Positions 43,174-51,696 of a stretch of 64,000 nucleotides of DNA are shown here, one piece after another. Position numbers and translations under genes: made by a program. Under the pieces are notes generated by a model. The model made no database searches and was not told the origin of the DNA. It saw only the letters and a list, made by a program, of their open reading frames with translations. Positions within the stretch are counted from its first letter, which is position 1; every line of letters begins with the position of its first letter. The stretch lies in the NCBI RefSeq assembly GCF_010015475.1, contig NZ_SSNI01000032.1:1-64000 (forward strand). Reading direction: 5' to 3'. The stretch is from Pontibacter pamirensis. GTDB lineage: Bacteria; Bacteroidota; Bacteroidia; Cytophagales; Hymenobacteraceae.

Positions 43174-43896
43174 CTACACTGGCTGCCGTCCTTCTTCCAG
43201 AAAAGCTTGGTTGGCCTGTACAGATTCAGGTGTGATGGCTTCCAGGGTTGGTGCAGGTTTAGAGAGGTTGAGCAGGTAACCCTGCAGCGATGGCAGGTTC
43301 TGAAGATCGTGGGTAATGCAAAGCACTGTCTTCTTCTGTTGGTGCACCCACTGCTGTAGTAGATTAAACACTTGGTTTTTATAGTACACGTCGAGCTGCT
43401 GCGTCGGCTCGTCCAGCAGGTTTATCGCAGCATCCTGTAGTATGAGCTGCGCCAGCCATACCAGTTGCTGTTCGCCACCGGAAAGGGTTGTGAAGTCGTG
43501 CTCTATGAGGTGGGAGAGCTGCAGTTGCGCGAGTGTTTGAGCGGCCAACTCATAATCAGCGGCATTGTAGTTCTGGAAAAAGCGCTTTTTCCGGAACAGC
43601 CCCATCACCACGAGATCGTGTACTTTTATGGGGAATCCAACAGTATTCTTTTGAGGAAGGTAGGAGAGCAGGCCCTGTTCTGTCGCGTCAGTGAGTTGCT
43701 TCAGGTCTTTATTTTGCACCAGCAGCTGCCCCTCGTAAGCTACTTTCTGCTGAAAGGCCTTGAAGAGTGTCGTTTTACCAGCGCCGTTATGCCCGATGAT
43801 GGCGATAAAGGCTGGGGCTGGTACAGAAAAAGAAAGGTTGCGGATAAGGACGCGCTGTCCGTAGCCCGCAACCAGGTTTTTTACTTCAATGATCAA
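43174..43896 (-). CDS. ABC transporter ATP-binding protein (FecE/ZnuC-like), orphan
   Basis: A 240-residue ABC ATPase. Walker A GHNGAGKTT (about 35-43), signature LSGGEQQ and Walker B INLLDEPT are intact, followed by the switch His in CITHDLQ. The LAYLPQKN-like Q-loop and C-terminus resemble metal/siderophore (FecE/ZnuC) ATPases, an assignment made by overall feel. No permease or binding protein gene is near, so its partners are elsewhere. It is convergent with ispD. Confidence 0.85.
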   Translation of the reverse strand: MIIEVKNLVAGYGQRVLIRNLSFSVPAPAFIAIIGHNGAGKTTLFKAFQQKVAYEGQLLVQNKDLKQLTDATEQGLLSYLPQKNTVGFPIKVHDLVVMGLFRKKRFFQNYNAADYELAAQTLAQLQLSHLIEHDFTTLSGGEQQLVWLAQLILQDAAINLLDEPTQQLDVYYKNQVFNLLQQWVHQQKKTVLCITHDLQNLPSLQGYLLNLSKPAPTLEAITPESVQANQAFLEEGRQPV

Positions 43897-43902
43897 GCTT
43901 AA

Positions 43903-43990
43903 ACCAATTATGAATTACAGATTATGAACTATGAATTACAGATAGTTCTAAGACAAACCATTCATAATTCGTAATTCATCCTTCATAACT
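43903..43990. repeat. AT-rich inverted ATGAATTAC / GTAATTCAT repeats, copy 2
   Basis: The left part carries TATGAATTACAG twice; the right part carries AACCATTCATAATTC and GTAATTCAT, the reverse complement theme. Its right arm shares an exact 15-mer with the repeat at 22691. It lies between the ABC ATPase and DUF2795 genes. Confidence 0.5.
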
Positions 43991-43994
43991 AATC

Positions 43995-44216
43995 TTAGTA
44001 CTCGTCTTCGTTAAACATGAAATCCTCTTTGGTAGGATAGTCAGGCCAGATTTCTTCAATGTTCTCGTAAGGCTGTCCGTCGTCCTCAAGGGCTTGCAGG
44101 TTCTCTACAACTTCCATTGGGGCGCCTGAGCGAATAGAAAAATCGATAAGTTCATCTTTAGTGGCTGGCCAAGGTGCGTCCTCCAGGTATGATGCTAATT
44201 CTAGTGTCCAGTACAT
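43995..44216 (-). CDS. DUF2795 small acidic protein
   Basis: A 73-residue cytoplasmic protein with the DUF2795 pattern: MYWTLELASYLEDAPWPATKDEL (start and helix), then GAPMEVVENLQALED and the acidic end of EDFMFNEDEY. DUF2795 is a small helical domain of unknown function common in Bacteroidota. The ATG at 44216 is chosen over an upstream in-frame start because it is preceded by GGAGAAAA, and a -7 box lies 43 nt upstream. Confidence 0.85.
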   Translation of the reverse strand: MYWTLELASYLEDAPWPATKDELIDFSIRSGAPMEVVENLQALEDDGQPYENIEEIWPDYPTKEDFMFNEDEY

Positions 44217-44258
44217 AGTATTTTCTCCTTTAAAATATTGGCTTTTTGAAATGGTTTG

Positions 44259-44266
44259 CAAAAGTA
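44259..44266 (-). promoter_or_regulatory. -7 box of the DUF2795 gene
   Basis: On the minus strand TACTTTTG (44266 to 44259) matches TAnnTTTG and lies 43 nt before the start. TTTTTG runs upstream, 16 nt away, could serve as -33. Confidence 0.5.
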
Positions 44267-44516
44267 TGAATAAAAACAAAAACAAAAATTTTCAGCAAAA
44301 ATAAATTTGTTTTTTTGTCTGTTTTTACCAACACAACGCAAAAAATACCTAAATGTTCAAAAAGGATGTAATATTTTTTTGCCTTTTTAGAGCATCTATA
44401 ACAACAGCTACAGGAGAGACATGAGGGTGAGCAGAGTCTAATAAAACAGCACCTGCCGCAGGTGCAACAGGTGCTGTTCATCAAAAACTATAAATGACTA
44501 TAGCTTGAAAATATTC

Positions 44517-45830
44517 TTATCTGCTGATAGCGCTAAGCTGGTTTTGAAACGTTTCGATCATCTCTGTCTTCGTGTTGATCTTGCGCTTAAAGTTTCGGAT
44601 TTTACCCTGCAGCATGTTTCGGAAAGTATCGTTGCCAGGGGTGTCACTCAGCTTGCCCAGGTTGCCCTCCAGTACCTCTAGCTCGTTTCTGTCTGATTTA
44701 ATAAAGTCTTTGAGCGCATTGATGCGGGCCTGCAGGTCATCTGTCTCAGATAGCGGCTCGTTAGCGGTTTGCTGGCGCTTTCGGATATAATGTTCCAGGC
44801 TGCTCATCTCAAACACCTTATCGCAGGCCTTAATAAAGCGCTCCCAGATCATATCCGATACCTCGGGGCTAACAGGGCCTACTTTTTTCCACTCTGCCTG
44901 CAGCTCTTTCGCACGCTTCACGGCATCTCCGAGGCTGCGCTGCTGCAAAAGCTGCTCGCCTTCCTCTACCAGTTCTTTCTTACGCTCAAAGTTGGTCTCG
45001 TAGTATTTCCCTCTCGACTCGTTTTTCTCGTTGTTGATTTTCTTTTTCAGGCGCTCAAAGAAATGGTTGTGCGCCTTCCGGAAGTCTGTCCACAGCCGCG
45101 TCATGGTTTTGCGCGGCAGGGTGCCGCCTACTTCTTTCCATTGGTTTTGCAAAGCCTTCAGCTTGGCAGTGGTGCCTTCCCAGTCCTCAGAATTCTGCAG
45201 GGCTACTGACTGCGAAATCAGATCGCGGTATTTGTCGTAGATGCGGTTCTGCATCTTCTTCTTGTCTTCGAAGAAGTTTTTCTTCCGCTCAAAGAAGTTC
45301 TCAATAGCTGTTCTGAAGCGCTCCTCAATCTCCTCTGTCAGCTCTTTCTCCACAGGCCCTGTTTTAATCCAGGTGCCCCGCAGCTCTTTCAGCTTCTCCG
45401 TTGTCTCTTGCCATTCAATGCTTTCGGTCAGGGCCTCGGCCTCCTGTGTGAGCGCAATTTTGGTAGTCAGGTTCTTTTCGCGGTTCTGCTTTATTGTCTC
45501 GTTTATGTCTTCCTCCGCCTTGGTAAGGGTGTGGTAGATTCTCTCAAATTCACCTAAGGCATCGTAACTTCCCACCTGCTCTTTCATGTGCAGCACTTTC
45601 ATCAGAAAAGAGCCTTTGTTTTCAGAGGTATCAATACGGTCGAGTAAGTTCTTTACTTTGTCCTGGAACATCTCGAAACGCTTCGAGAAATACACCAGCG
45701 AATCATCTTCAGACTCTTTTACTTCGCCTACCTGCCGTGCGGGGTAGTTCATAAAGGGCTTTAGCCACACTTGCTGGTCCTGAATAAAGCCATACTTTTT
45801 GGCTTCTTCCAATAGATCGTTGTTTTCCAT
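44517..45830 (-). CDS. DUF349-repeat protein
   Basis: A 437-residue, strongly charged, alpha-helical protein with repeated DUF349 units, recognised by the recurring W-x-x-x-G pattern: LKELRGTWIKTGPV, LKALQNQWKEVGGTLP and AKELQAEWKKVGPVSPE, each about 70-75 residues apart. The C-terminal 90 residues form a long coiled coil. No catalytic motif exists. DUF349 proteins are widespread in Bacteroidota with no settled function. It is divergent from ettA. Confidence 0.92.
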   Translation of the reverse strand: MENNDLLEEAKKYGFIQDQQVWLKPFMNYPARQVGEVKESEDDSLVYFSKRFEMFQDKVKNLLDRIDTSENKGSFLMKVLHMKEQVGSYDALGEFERIYHTLTKAEEDINETIKQNREKNLTTKIALTQEAEALTESIEWQETTEKLKELRGTWIKTGPVEKELTEEIEERFRTAIENFFERKKNFFEDKKKMQNRIYDKYRDLISQSVALQNSEDWEGTTAKLKALQNQWKEVGGTLPRKTMTRLWTDFRKAHNHFFERLKKKINNEKNESRGKYYETNFERKKELVEEGEQLLQQRSLGDAVKRAKELQAEWKKVGPVSPEVSDMIWERFIKACDKVFEMSSLEHYIRKRQQTANEPLSETDDLQARINALKDFIKSDRNELEVLEGNLGKLSDTPGNDTFRNMLQGKIRNFKRKINTKTEMIETFQNQLSAISR

Positions 45831-46184
45831 TAACTGGATAGGGTTATGGGTCGAAAAAATAGGGTAAGGCGACAGAATTAGACTAACCTTTGCATACGCA
45901 CGTTAACCTGCAGCGTTTGTAATTACTTCTATATAGTAAATTTTATTTAGTAACACTACCGATCGGTTATCTGGTGCTAAAATAAGTCGGGACATACTAT
46001 ACCCATACAGTTTTTTTACAAGTTTAATGATTTCAACCAATTATGTGAAGCGCGTAGCATGAATTTTTACGATATTTGTAATTCTTTAACAAATAAAATA
46101 TCAGAGAGATAGAATACAGCGGCAGGGGGCAGCATACCTTCGCTTTATTAAGTGGAATATTAGCATAACACTATAATTTACAGC
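45831..46184. other. Divergent DUF349/ettA intergenic gap
   Basis: No gene is seen. It contains the perfect 10-bp palindrome ACCGATCGGT at 45958-45967, directly followed by TATCTGG. The 11-mer CGGTTATCTGG here recurs in the hairpin at 52698-52760. Otherwise AT-rich and featureless. Confidence 0.45.
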
Positions 46185-47855
46185 ATGAGTAACGAAACCA
46201 TAATTTTCTCGATGGCTGGGGTAAGCAAGATCTACCCGCCAAAGAAGCAAGTGCTTAAAAACATTTACCTGTCATTTTTCTATGGCGCCAAGATTGGGGT
46301 GCTGGGTCTGAACGGATCTGGTAAGTCTACCCTTCTTAAAATTATTGCAGGTGTTGAGAAAGAGTACCAGGGCGAAGTGGTATGGTCTCCGGGCTATACA
46401 GTAGGTTACCTGGAGCAGGAGCCGCAGCTGGACCCGACCAAAACAGTGCGAGAGGTGGTGGAAGAGGGCGTGAGCGAAGTAGTAAACCTACTGCGTGAGT
46501 TCGACGAAATCAACATGAAGTTTGCCGAGGAGATGACGGACGATGAGATGAACAAGCTCATTGAGCGGCAGGGCGAGGTGCAGGAGAAGCTGGACCAGCT
46601 GAACGCCTGGGAACTAGACAACCGCCTGGAGCGTGCCATGGACGCACTGCGCACCCCTCCGGAAGATGCTATCGTCGGAAACCTGTCGGGTGGTGAGAAG
46701 CGCCGCGTAGCCCTTTGCCGCCTGCTGTTGCAGGAGCCGGACGTGCTGTTGCTGGACGAGCCAACCAACCACCTTGACGCAGAGTCGGTAGACTGGCTGG
46801 AGCAGCACCTGCAGCAATACAAAGGCACCGTAATCGCCGTAACCCACGACCGCTACTTTCTTGACAACGTGGCCGGCTGGATCCTGGAGCTGGACCGTGG
46901 CGAAGGTATTCCGTGGAAAGGCAACTACAGCAGTTGGCTGGAGCAGAAGGCAAACCGCCTGGCATCAGAGGAGAAATCGGAGAGCAAGCGCCAGAAGACA
47001 CTGCAGCGTGAGCTGGAGTGGGTGCGTATGGCACCGAAGGCACGCCATGCCAAATCCAAGGCGCGCCTTAGCCAGTACGACAAGTTGGCCGGAGAAGACG
47101 CTTCGAAGAAAGAAGAAAAACTGGAGCTTTTCATACCGGATGGTCCGCGACTGGGTGCACAGGTAATCGAGGTAAACCACGTAAGCAAGGCATACGGCGA
47201 TAAACTGCTGTTCGAAGACCTGAACTTCGCGCTGCCGCAGGGTGGTATCGTAGGAATCATCGGCCCGAACGGTGCTGGTAAAACGACCTTATTCAAGCTG
47301 ATTACGGGGCAGGAGAAACCGGATGCCGGTGACTTCCAGGTGGGTTCTACCGTGCAGATTTCTTATGTAGACCAGGAGCACACCCAGCTGGAACCAAATA
47401 AGTCTGTATTTGAAGTTATTTCCGGCGGTACGGAACATATGATGATGGCTGGCCGCCAGGTAGTGTCCCGCGCTTATGTGAGCAAGTTTAACTTCACAGG
47501 TGGCGATCAGGAGAAGAAGGTAGACAAGTTGTCGGGTGGTGAGCGCAACCGCGTGCACCTGGCCATGACGCTGAAAGAAGGCGGTAACCTGCTGTTGCTC
47601 GATGAGCCGACCAACGATCTGGACGTGAACGCCATCCGGGCGCTGGAAGACGCACTGGAGAATTTTGCCGGTTGCGCCGTTATCATCTCCCACGACCGCT
47701 GGTTCCTGGACCGTATCTGTACTCACATCCTCGCGTTTGAAGGTGACTCGCAGGTATACTGGTTTGAAGGTAACTACACCGAGTATGAGGAGAACAAGAA
47801 GAAGCGCTTAGGTGATGCAGAGCCGCAGCGTATCCGCTACAAAAAACTGGTATAG
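46185..47855 (+). CDS. ettA: Energy-dependent translational throttle protein EttA
   Basis: A 556-residue ABC-F ATPase that binds the ribosomal E site and gates entry of 70S ribosomes into elongation according to ADP/ATP ratio. Two ABC modules are visible: Walker [10 protein letters not shown] (41-49) and GPNGAGKTT (about 365), two signatures NLSGGEKRR and KLSGGERNR, and Walker [12 protein letters not shown] and [11 protein letters not shown]. Between them is the P-site tRNA interaction motif helical linker rich in Lys/Arg. Full length matches EttA. A terminator follows. Confidence 0.96.
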   Translation: MSNETIIFSMAGVSKIYPPKKQVLKNIYLSFFYGAKIGVLGLNGSGKSTLLKIIAGVEKEYQGEVVWSPGYTVGYLEQEPQLDPTKTVREVVEEGVSEVVNLLREFDEINMKFAEEMTDDEMNKLIERQGEVQEKLDQLNAWELDNRLERAMDALRTPPEDAIVGNLSGGEKRRVALCRLLLQEPDVLLLDEPTNHLDAESVDWLEQHLQQYKGTVIAVTHDRYFLDNVAGWILELDRGEGIPWKGNYSSWLEQKANRLASEEKSESKRQKTLQRELEWVRMAPKARHAKSKARLSQYDKLAGEDASKKEEKLELFIPDGPRLGAQVIEVNHVSKAYGDKLLFEDLNFALPQGGIVGIIGPNGAGKTTLFKLITGQEKPDAGDFQVGSTVQISYVDQEHTQLEPNKSVFEVISGGTEHMMMAGRQVVSRAYVSKFNFTGGDQEKKVDKLSGGERNRVHLAMTLKEGGNLLLLDEPTNDLDVNAIRALEDALENFAGCAVIISHDRWFLDRICTHILAFEGDSQVYWFEGNYTEYEENKKKRLGDAEPQRIRYKKLV

Positions 47856-47897
47856 GACGTATTTCAGGAGTATTAACTGATTCCAGATACTGCTTAT

Positions 47898-47931
47898 AAA
47901 AAGGCCGCTGCTTAATTGCAGCGGCCTTTTG
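47898..47931 (+). terminator. Terminator after ettA
   Basis: AAAAGGCCGCTGC pairs perfectly with GCAGCGGCCTTTT around an 8-nt loop, followed by GTGTTTTC. It lies 43 nt after the stop codon. Confidence 0.85.
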
Positions 47932-48188
47932 TGTTTTCTTCCTTTTTAGAAGAATTGCCTGGGCCCTCCGCTTGCCAAGGTTTTCACCACGCGCTCTCCA
48001 AAGAGTAAAGCCATTTCCTCTGTTAATACTTTTTAGAAGGAAGAAGAAGTTCCTGGAGCGCTTAAGCCATCTAATTATCAGTGTTATAACTTTGTAGAAA
48101 CGTTGCTTTTTTATGTGATAATATTTAACAAAGTTAAATTCGTCTCGTAAACTAAGTTATAGACAGCCAGGGGTTTATAAGTGTTTTC

Positions 48189-48196
48189 TAACTTTG
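48189..48196 (+). promoter_or_regulatory. -7 box of the 31-residue peptide gene
   Basis: TAACTTTG matches TAnnTTTG, 14 nt before the start codon at 48210. A second TAACTTTG lies at 48087-48094. Confidence 0.5.
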
Positions 48197-48209
48197 ATGG
48201 ATGTCAATC

Positions 48210-48305
48210 ATGAAAAAAATTTACTCCAATAGTGATGCGATAGCCTACTGGCTTATTGCTGGCTATTTTACCATTGTAGGTACTATTGCTCTGGTGGTAT
48301 CCTAA
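48210..48305 (+). CDS. 31-residue single-pass membrane peptide
   Basis: A short gene with a charged N-terminus (MKKIYSNSDAIAYW) and one hydrophobic helix (about residues 14-30) ending in VVS before TAA. It is supported by a -7 box 14 nt upstream and a strong hairpin 20 nt downstream (48325), so it is a self-contained transcription unit. The gene is too short for standard ORF calling. Function is unknown; similar short membrane peptides act as accessory subunits or modulators, but nothing here shows which. Confidence 0.6.
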   Translation: MKKIYSNSDAIAYWLIAGYFTIVGTIALVVS

Positions 48306-48324
48306 AACCTTTACTCCAACGTGT

Positions 48325-48366
48325 AACCCAGAAGAGGCTGTCCGAATAGGGCAGCCTCTTCTGGGT
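48325..48366. terminator. Terminator after the 31-residue peptide gene
   Basis: AACCCAGAAGAGGCTG pairs perfectly over 15-16 bp with CAGCCTCTTCTGGGTT around a 10-nt loop. No long T run follows. Confidence 0.75.
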
Positions 48367-48447
48367 TATGGCATGTTCAAAATAACGCCCTGCGCCCTTT
48401 CCGTTTGCCCGGGGTAGAGGCAGGGAAGGCGCTGTAGATGTTGCCGC

Positions 48448-48464
48448 ACTTTTGTATCTTGCTG
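48448..48464 (+). repeat. 17-mer ACTTTTGTATCTTGCTG, copy 1
   Basis: It is preceded by C, giving a near-match to the -7 box (CACTTTTG), and lies 47 nt before the gene at 48495. An identical 17-mer occurs at 49675, upstream of the KirBac-like gene. Confidence 0.5.
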
Positions 48465-48494
48465 CTCTCATCAAAGCCCTGCTATCCATACCTC

Positions 48495-49481
48495 ATGCCG
48501 ATTCTCTACCTCAAACACGCGGACATTGACCTGGAGCAGTGGAATGCCGTGGTAGCGCTTTCACCGCAGCGGCAGGTGTACGCCATGTCCTGGTACCTCG
48601 ATGTGGTGTCGCCAAATTGGGAAGGCATGGTGGAAGCAGACGCCGCAGGCATATATAAGGCAGTGATGCCGGTGCCGTGGCGGCGTAAGCTGGGCATGCG
48701 CTATGTGCAGCAGCCTTTGTTCTGCCAGCAGCTAGGCATCTATACTTTAGAACAAAGTATACCCAAAGCTACTTACCAAGCCTTTACTGAGGAAATATAC
48801 AAGCGCTTCCGGTATGTGGTGGACTATAACTTCAATACCGAGAACCAACTGCCCCCTTTGCCGCTGCCCGAAGTGCAGGTGGAGCATACCTTAACGCTGT
48901 ACCTGAACCTGTGCATCAGCTACGAGCAGCTATATGAGGGCTACTCCCGCGACAGAAAGATGAATCTGAAGCGTGCCCAGAAAGCATCTTTGCAAATAGG
49001 GGAGAGCGACGACATAGAGCCCATTATCCGGTTTTTTAAGGAAGAAACAGCCGCGCGGATTTATGGCGGTGTAGCAGAAGGGGCCTATGAAATGCTTCGG
49101 CAGTTATACCAGGTGCTGAGGGAGAAGTGTGTAGGAAGGCTTTACTATACAACGGATAAACAAGGACGCAAAAACAGCGGCTGCCTTTTCATTGTCTGGG
49201 GCGGGCGTATTGTCTATATTTTTAACGCTGCCCCGCAGCACGGCCGGAAGCAGAATGGCCGTACCCTTCTCATCGACCACATGATTCGGGAGCACGCCGG
49301 GCAGGAGGTGCTGTTCGACTTTGAGAGCCCTGATGAGCGGGAGCCGGATATCCTCCACTTTTACAAAAGCTTTAGCCCTGAGGCAAAGCCTATCCCGGTG
49401 CTAAAGTACAACCGCCTGCCGAAAGGGGTAAAACTCATGCGGGAGGCCCGGATGCGCCTGGTCCGGAAACTAAGGGGGTAG
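48495..49481 (+). CDS. FemAB/GNAT-fold transferase-like protein
   Basis: A 328-residue soluble protein whose pattern suggests a GNAT/FemAB-type acyltransferase fold: YDRKMNLKRAQKAS near residue 160, a beta strand with GCLFIVWGGRIVYIFN and a following helix with LIDHMIREHAGQE, then LFDFESPDE and FYKSFSPEAKPI. These match the second domain of FemAB-like proteins but not strongly. I chose ATG 48495; the frame is open to 48438. Substrate and role are unknown. Confidence 0.6.
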   Translation: MPILYLKHADIDLEQWNAVVALSPQRQVYAMSWYLDVVSPNWEGMVEADAAGIYKAVMPVPWRRKLGMRYVQQPLFCQQLGIYTLEQSIPKATYQAFTEEIYKRFRYVVDYNFNTENQLPPLPLPEVQVEHTLTLYLNLCISYEQLYEGYSRDRKMNLKRAQKASLQIGESDDIEPIIRFFKEETAARIYGGVAEGAYEMLRQLYQVLREKCVGRLYYTTDKQGRKNSGCLFIVWGGRIVYIFNAAPQHGRKQNGRTLLIDHMIREHAGQEVLFDFESPDEREPDILHFYKSFSPEAKPIPVLKYNRLPKGVKLMREARMRLVRKLRG

Positions 49482-49673
49482 AAGAATAGCAAGCGCTTCA
49501 GCTGTATAACAGCATGTTTAAATATCCTTCGTCAGAATCAAAAACTACTTATTTTACATTCAAGAACCGCTCTTTGCTTTTAAATCAGAAGCAATTCCAA
49601 GCAGCGTTATTCTCATCTACCGAGCCGCCTGTTTTAGCCTGGCAGCGAAACGCTACTATAGATTCGTCCGCTA

Positions 49674-49681
49674 TACTTTTG
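49674..49681 (+). promoter_or_regulatory. -7 box of the KirBac-like gene
   Basis: TACTTTTG matches TAnnTTTG, 33 nt before the start at 49715. It is part of the repeated 17-mer (49675-49691). Confidence 0.5.
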
Positions 49682-49691
49682 TATCTTGCTG
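49675..49691 (+). repeat. 17-mer ACTTTTGTATCTTGCTG, copy 2
   Basis: Identical to 48448-48464. With the preceding T it forms a full TAnnTTTG box, suggesting that both copies are promoter sequence. Confidence 0.5.
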
Positions 49692-49714
49692 TACCCGATT
49701 AAACCAAAAGAAAG

Positions 49715-50632
49715 ATGTGGAGGCGAACCATAGATCCTGGACTAGGAGAAGAGTATAATAGTCGAATTAAGCGACTCATCAATAAAGACGGCACGTTTAA
49801 TACTGTGAAGCTGGGAAGAGAGCTACGCTTGTATGATGCTTACCAGTACCTGAAGAACGTCTCTGTGCAACGGCTTTCTTTCCTTATACTGGGCTTTTAC
49901 CTGCTCATTAATATCCTGTTTGCCCTGCTGTACCTGTTGTGTGGTATCGAGAACCTGCAGGGCACGGAGCCTGACCTTCCGCCTTTCCTGAATGCTTTTT
50001 TCTTTAGTGTACAAACATTTACTACAGTAGGTTATGGCATTTTAGCACCGCAGGGCATGGCAATGAACCTAGTGGTGACTTTGGAATCTCTTATGGGGTG
50101 GGTAGGCTTCGCAATTATTACCGGTGTCGTGTTCAGCCGTTTCTCCAAGCCACATGTTCGTATCTTATACAGTAATAACGCGATTATTGCTCCTCATGAA
50201 GGAGAGAAAAGCCTGCAGTTCCGGCTTGCCAACAAGCGAAATAATGTGTTGCTTGAGATGGAGGCTAAGGTCATGCTAATGGTGCACGATGCCACCTATG
50301 AACATCAATTCTATAACCTGAAGCTGGAGCAGTCTTCGCTGCAGTTTTTCCCCCTCAACTGGACTATTGTGCACCACATAGATAAAGACAGCCCACTCTA
50401 CAATATAGGCTCAAAGGAGTTAGAGGAGCAGCGTGCTGAGGTGATAATCTTGATAAAAGGCTATGACGAAGCATATGGCCAGACGGTTCATTCCCGTTTC
50501 TCCTATCGGTTTGATGAAATACTGTGGGACGTTCGTTTCAAGAAAGTTTATGATACGGACGCAGAAGGGGAAATCGTTTTTGATTTGCACAAGCTGCATG
50601 AAACGGAGCCTGTAAGTGAGCCTGCGTTATAA
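49715..50632 (+). CDS. KirBac-type inward-rectifier potassium channel
   Basis: A 305-residue K+ channel. Two membrane helices (about residues 52-76 and 118-142) flank the pore loop FFFSVQTFTTVGYG with the selectivity filter TVGYG at 104-108. The large C-terminal beta-rich cytoplasmic domain (about 145-300) fits the Kir/KirBac assembly domain, which binds lipids and gates. It stands alone, with a TACTTTTG promoter. Its presence with two CPA1 antiporters fits K+/Na+ management, by inference. Confidence 0.9.
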   Translation: MWRRTIDPGLGEEYNSRIKRLINKDGTFNTVKLGRELRLYDAYQYLKNVSVQRLSFLILGFYLLINILFALLYLLCGIENLQGTEPDLPPFLNAFFFSVQTFTTVGYGILAPQGMAMNLVVTLESLMGWVGFAIITGVVFSRFSKPHVRILYSNNAIIAPHEGEKSLQFRLANKRNNVLLEMEAKVMLMVHDATYEHQFYNLKLEQSSLQFFPLNWTIVHHIDKDSPLYNIGSKELEEQRAEVIILIKGYDEAYGQTVHSRFSYRFDEILWDVRFKKVYDTDAEGEIVFDLHKLHETEPVSEPAL

Positions 50633-50646
50633 GTATTGGCAGATGC

Positions 50647-51624
50647 TTAATTATCACCTTCTTCACGGGGTTTGTGCGGACCTGCTTCATAATCCTTTTT
50701 CTCCATTTCGAGCCGCTGTTGCTCCTCTGCTGTCAGCGCCTTCGGGTAAGCACTCAGGTCTGGCTGGCCGGCATCTACCCAGGCGGTGTACCAGTAGCTG
50801 GCAATAGTACGAATGGCCAGGCGCATCTGCCGCTCTACCTGTCCGTTCAGCTTGTCGCTGTAGGCCTGTGAAAAGTCGCGGGAGTACACGCGGGTGGTGA
50901 GGTTGTTGCGCACTTCAAAGGAATATTTCTTTTCCTCGTCAAACGTTTGTGTCAGCTGCTTTTCAAAGAACAGCACAGAGTCGAGGGCGGTGTGGGCGCT
51001 GGCTACTAAATCCCAGGCCCGCAGCTGTGGCTGCTCAATATACTGCGCCTGGCCAACAAAGAAATCATAGTTGCCGGAGAACAGCTCTGGCAGGCGCGAT
51101 TCCCAAAAACCGTGTATGCCGCGTTGGCCCGTAAACTGACCGTTGTAGTTTTGGGTGGTATGTAGCGGCACACAGGCGTCAGCCACATAATGCCCCATCT
51201 CGGTACTGAGGCGCAGGATACGATCGAGGTCCCGCTCCTTAAATGCCTGCGTCAACTGGTACTTCATCAGGCTGATGTGCCAGGGCACAATGCCGTACGC
51301 CTGCAAAGTGTCTTCGGTATACTGCTCCACGGCCTGCTGCCAGAAACGCGGCATTTTATACAGGGCGCTGTCGCCATACACATCCAGGTCGATGTAATGG
51401 CGGGGTGCTTCCCATTCCACGGCATAGCGGCGGCGGTCCGGGTTCACGGCATTTTCAGTGATGTAGCGAATGTGCTTTTTATAAAAGCCAATCATTTCCG
51501 GTGGCAGCGTGAACACTGCCAGCCTGTTAATGCGCTGATGCGCAAAGAAGCCCCAACTGTAGCCCAGTTGTGGGAGGAGGAATGCGAACAGGAGAAAAAG
51601 AACAACGCGTTGTTTACCAGCCAT
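50647..51624 (-). CDS. Exported zinc-dependent phospholipase C/S1-P1 nuclease-like protein
   Basis: A 325-residue protein with a signal peptide (hydrophobic residues about 7-22). Sequence features resemble the zinc phospholipase C/S1-P1 nuclease fold: HQRINRLAVFTLP near the N-terminus, AVEWEAPRHYIDLDVYG, and the metal-binding GHYVADACVPLHTTQNYNGQ with several His/Asp residues. This family uses a trinuclear zinc centre. Whether it hydrolyses phospholipid or nucleic acid is unclear. It lies 72 nt upstream of, but opposite to, nothing on its own strand except DUF3078 behind it (51697), so the two may be cotranscribed. Confidence 0.8.
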   Translation of the reverse strand: MAGKQRVVLFLLFAFLLPQLGYSWGFFAHQRINRLAVFTLPPEMIGFYKKHIRYITENAVNPDRRRYAVEWEAPRHYIDLDVYGDSALYKMPRFWQQAVEQYTEDTLQAYGIVPWHISLMKYQLTQAFKERDLDRILRLSTEMGHYVADACVPLHTTQNYNGQFTGQRGIHGFWESRLPELFSGNYDFFVGQAQYIEQPQLRAWDLVASAHTALDSVLFFEKQLTQTFDEEKKYSFEVRNNLTTRVYSRDFSQAYSDKLNGQVERQMRLAIRTIASYWYTAWVDAGQPDLSAYPKALTAEEQQRLEMEKKDYEAGPHKPREEGDN

Positions 51625-51696
51625 ATCTGCCTCATACGGGAATGGCCAGATTATTGGTTTTCTTTGCTATACCTCTACCACAGGAATGGCTGCAAA

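Noticed and set aside
44230-44484. 84-codon minus-strand frame
   Set aside because: Cys-run and Phe/Val-rich composition from AT-rich repeat sequence; overlaps the DUF2795 promoter.
49514-49702. 62-codon frame before the KirBac-like gene
   Set aside because: Contains the promoter of the KirBac gene near its end and has no family look.
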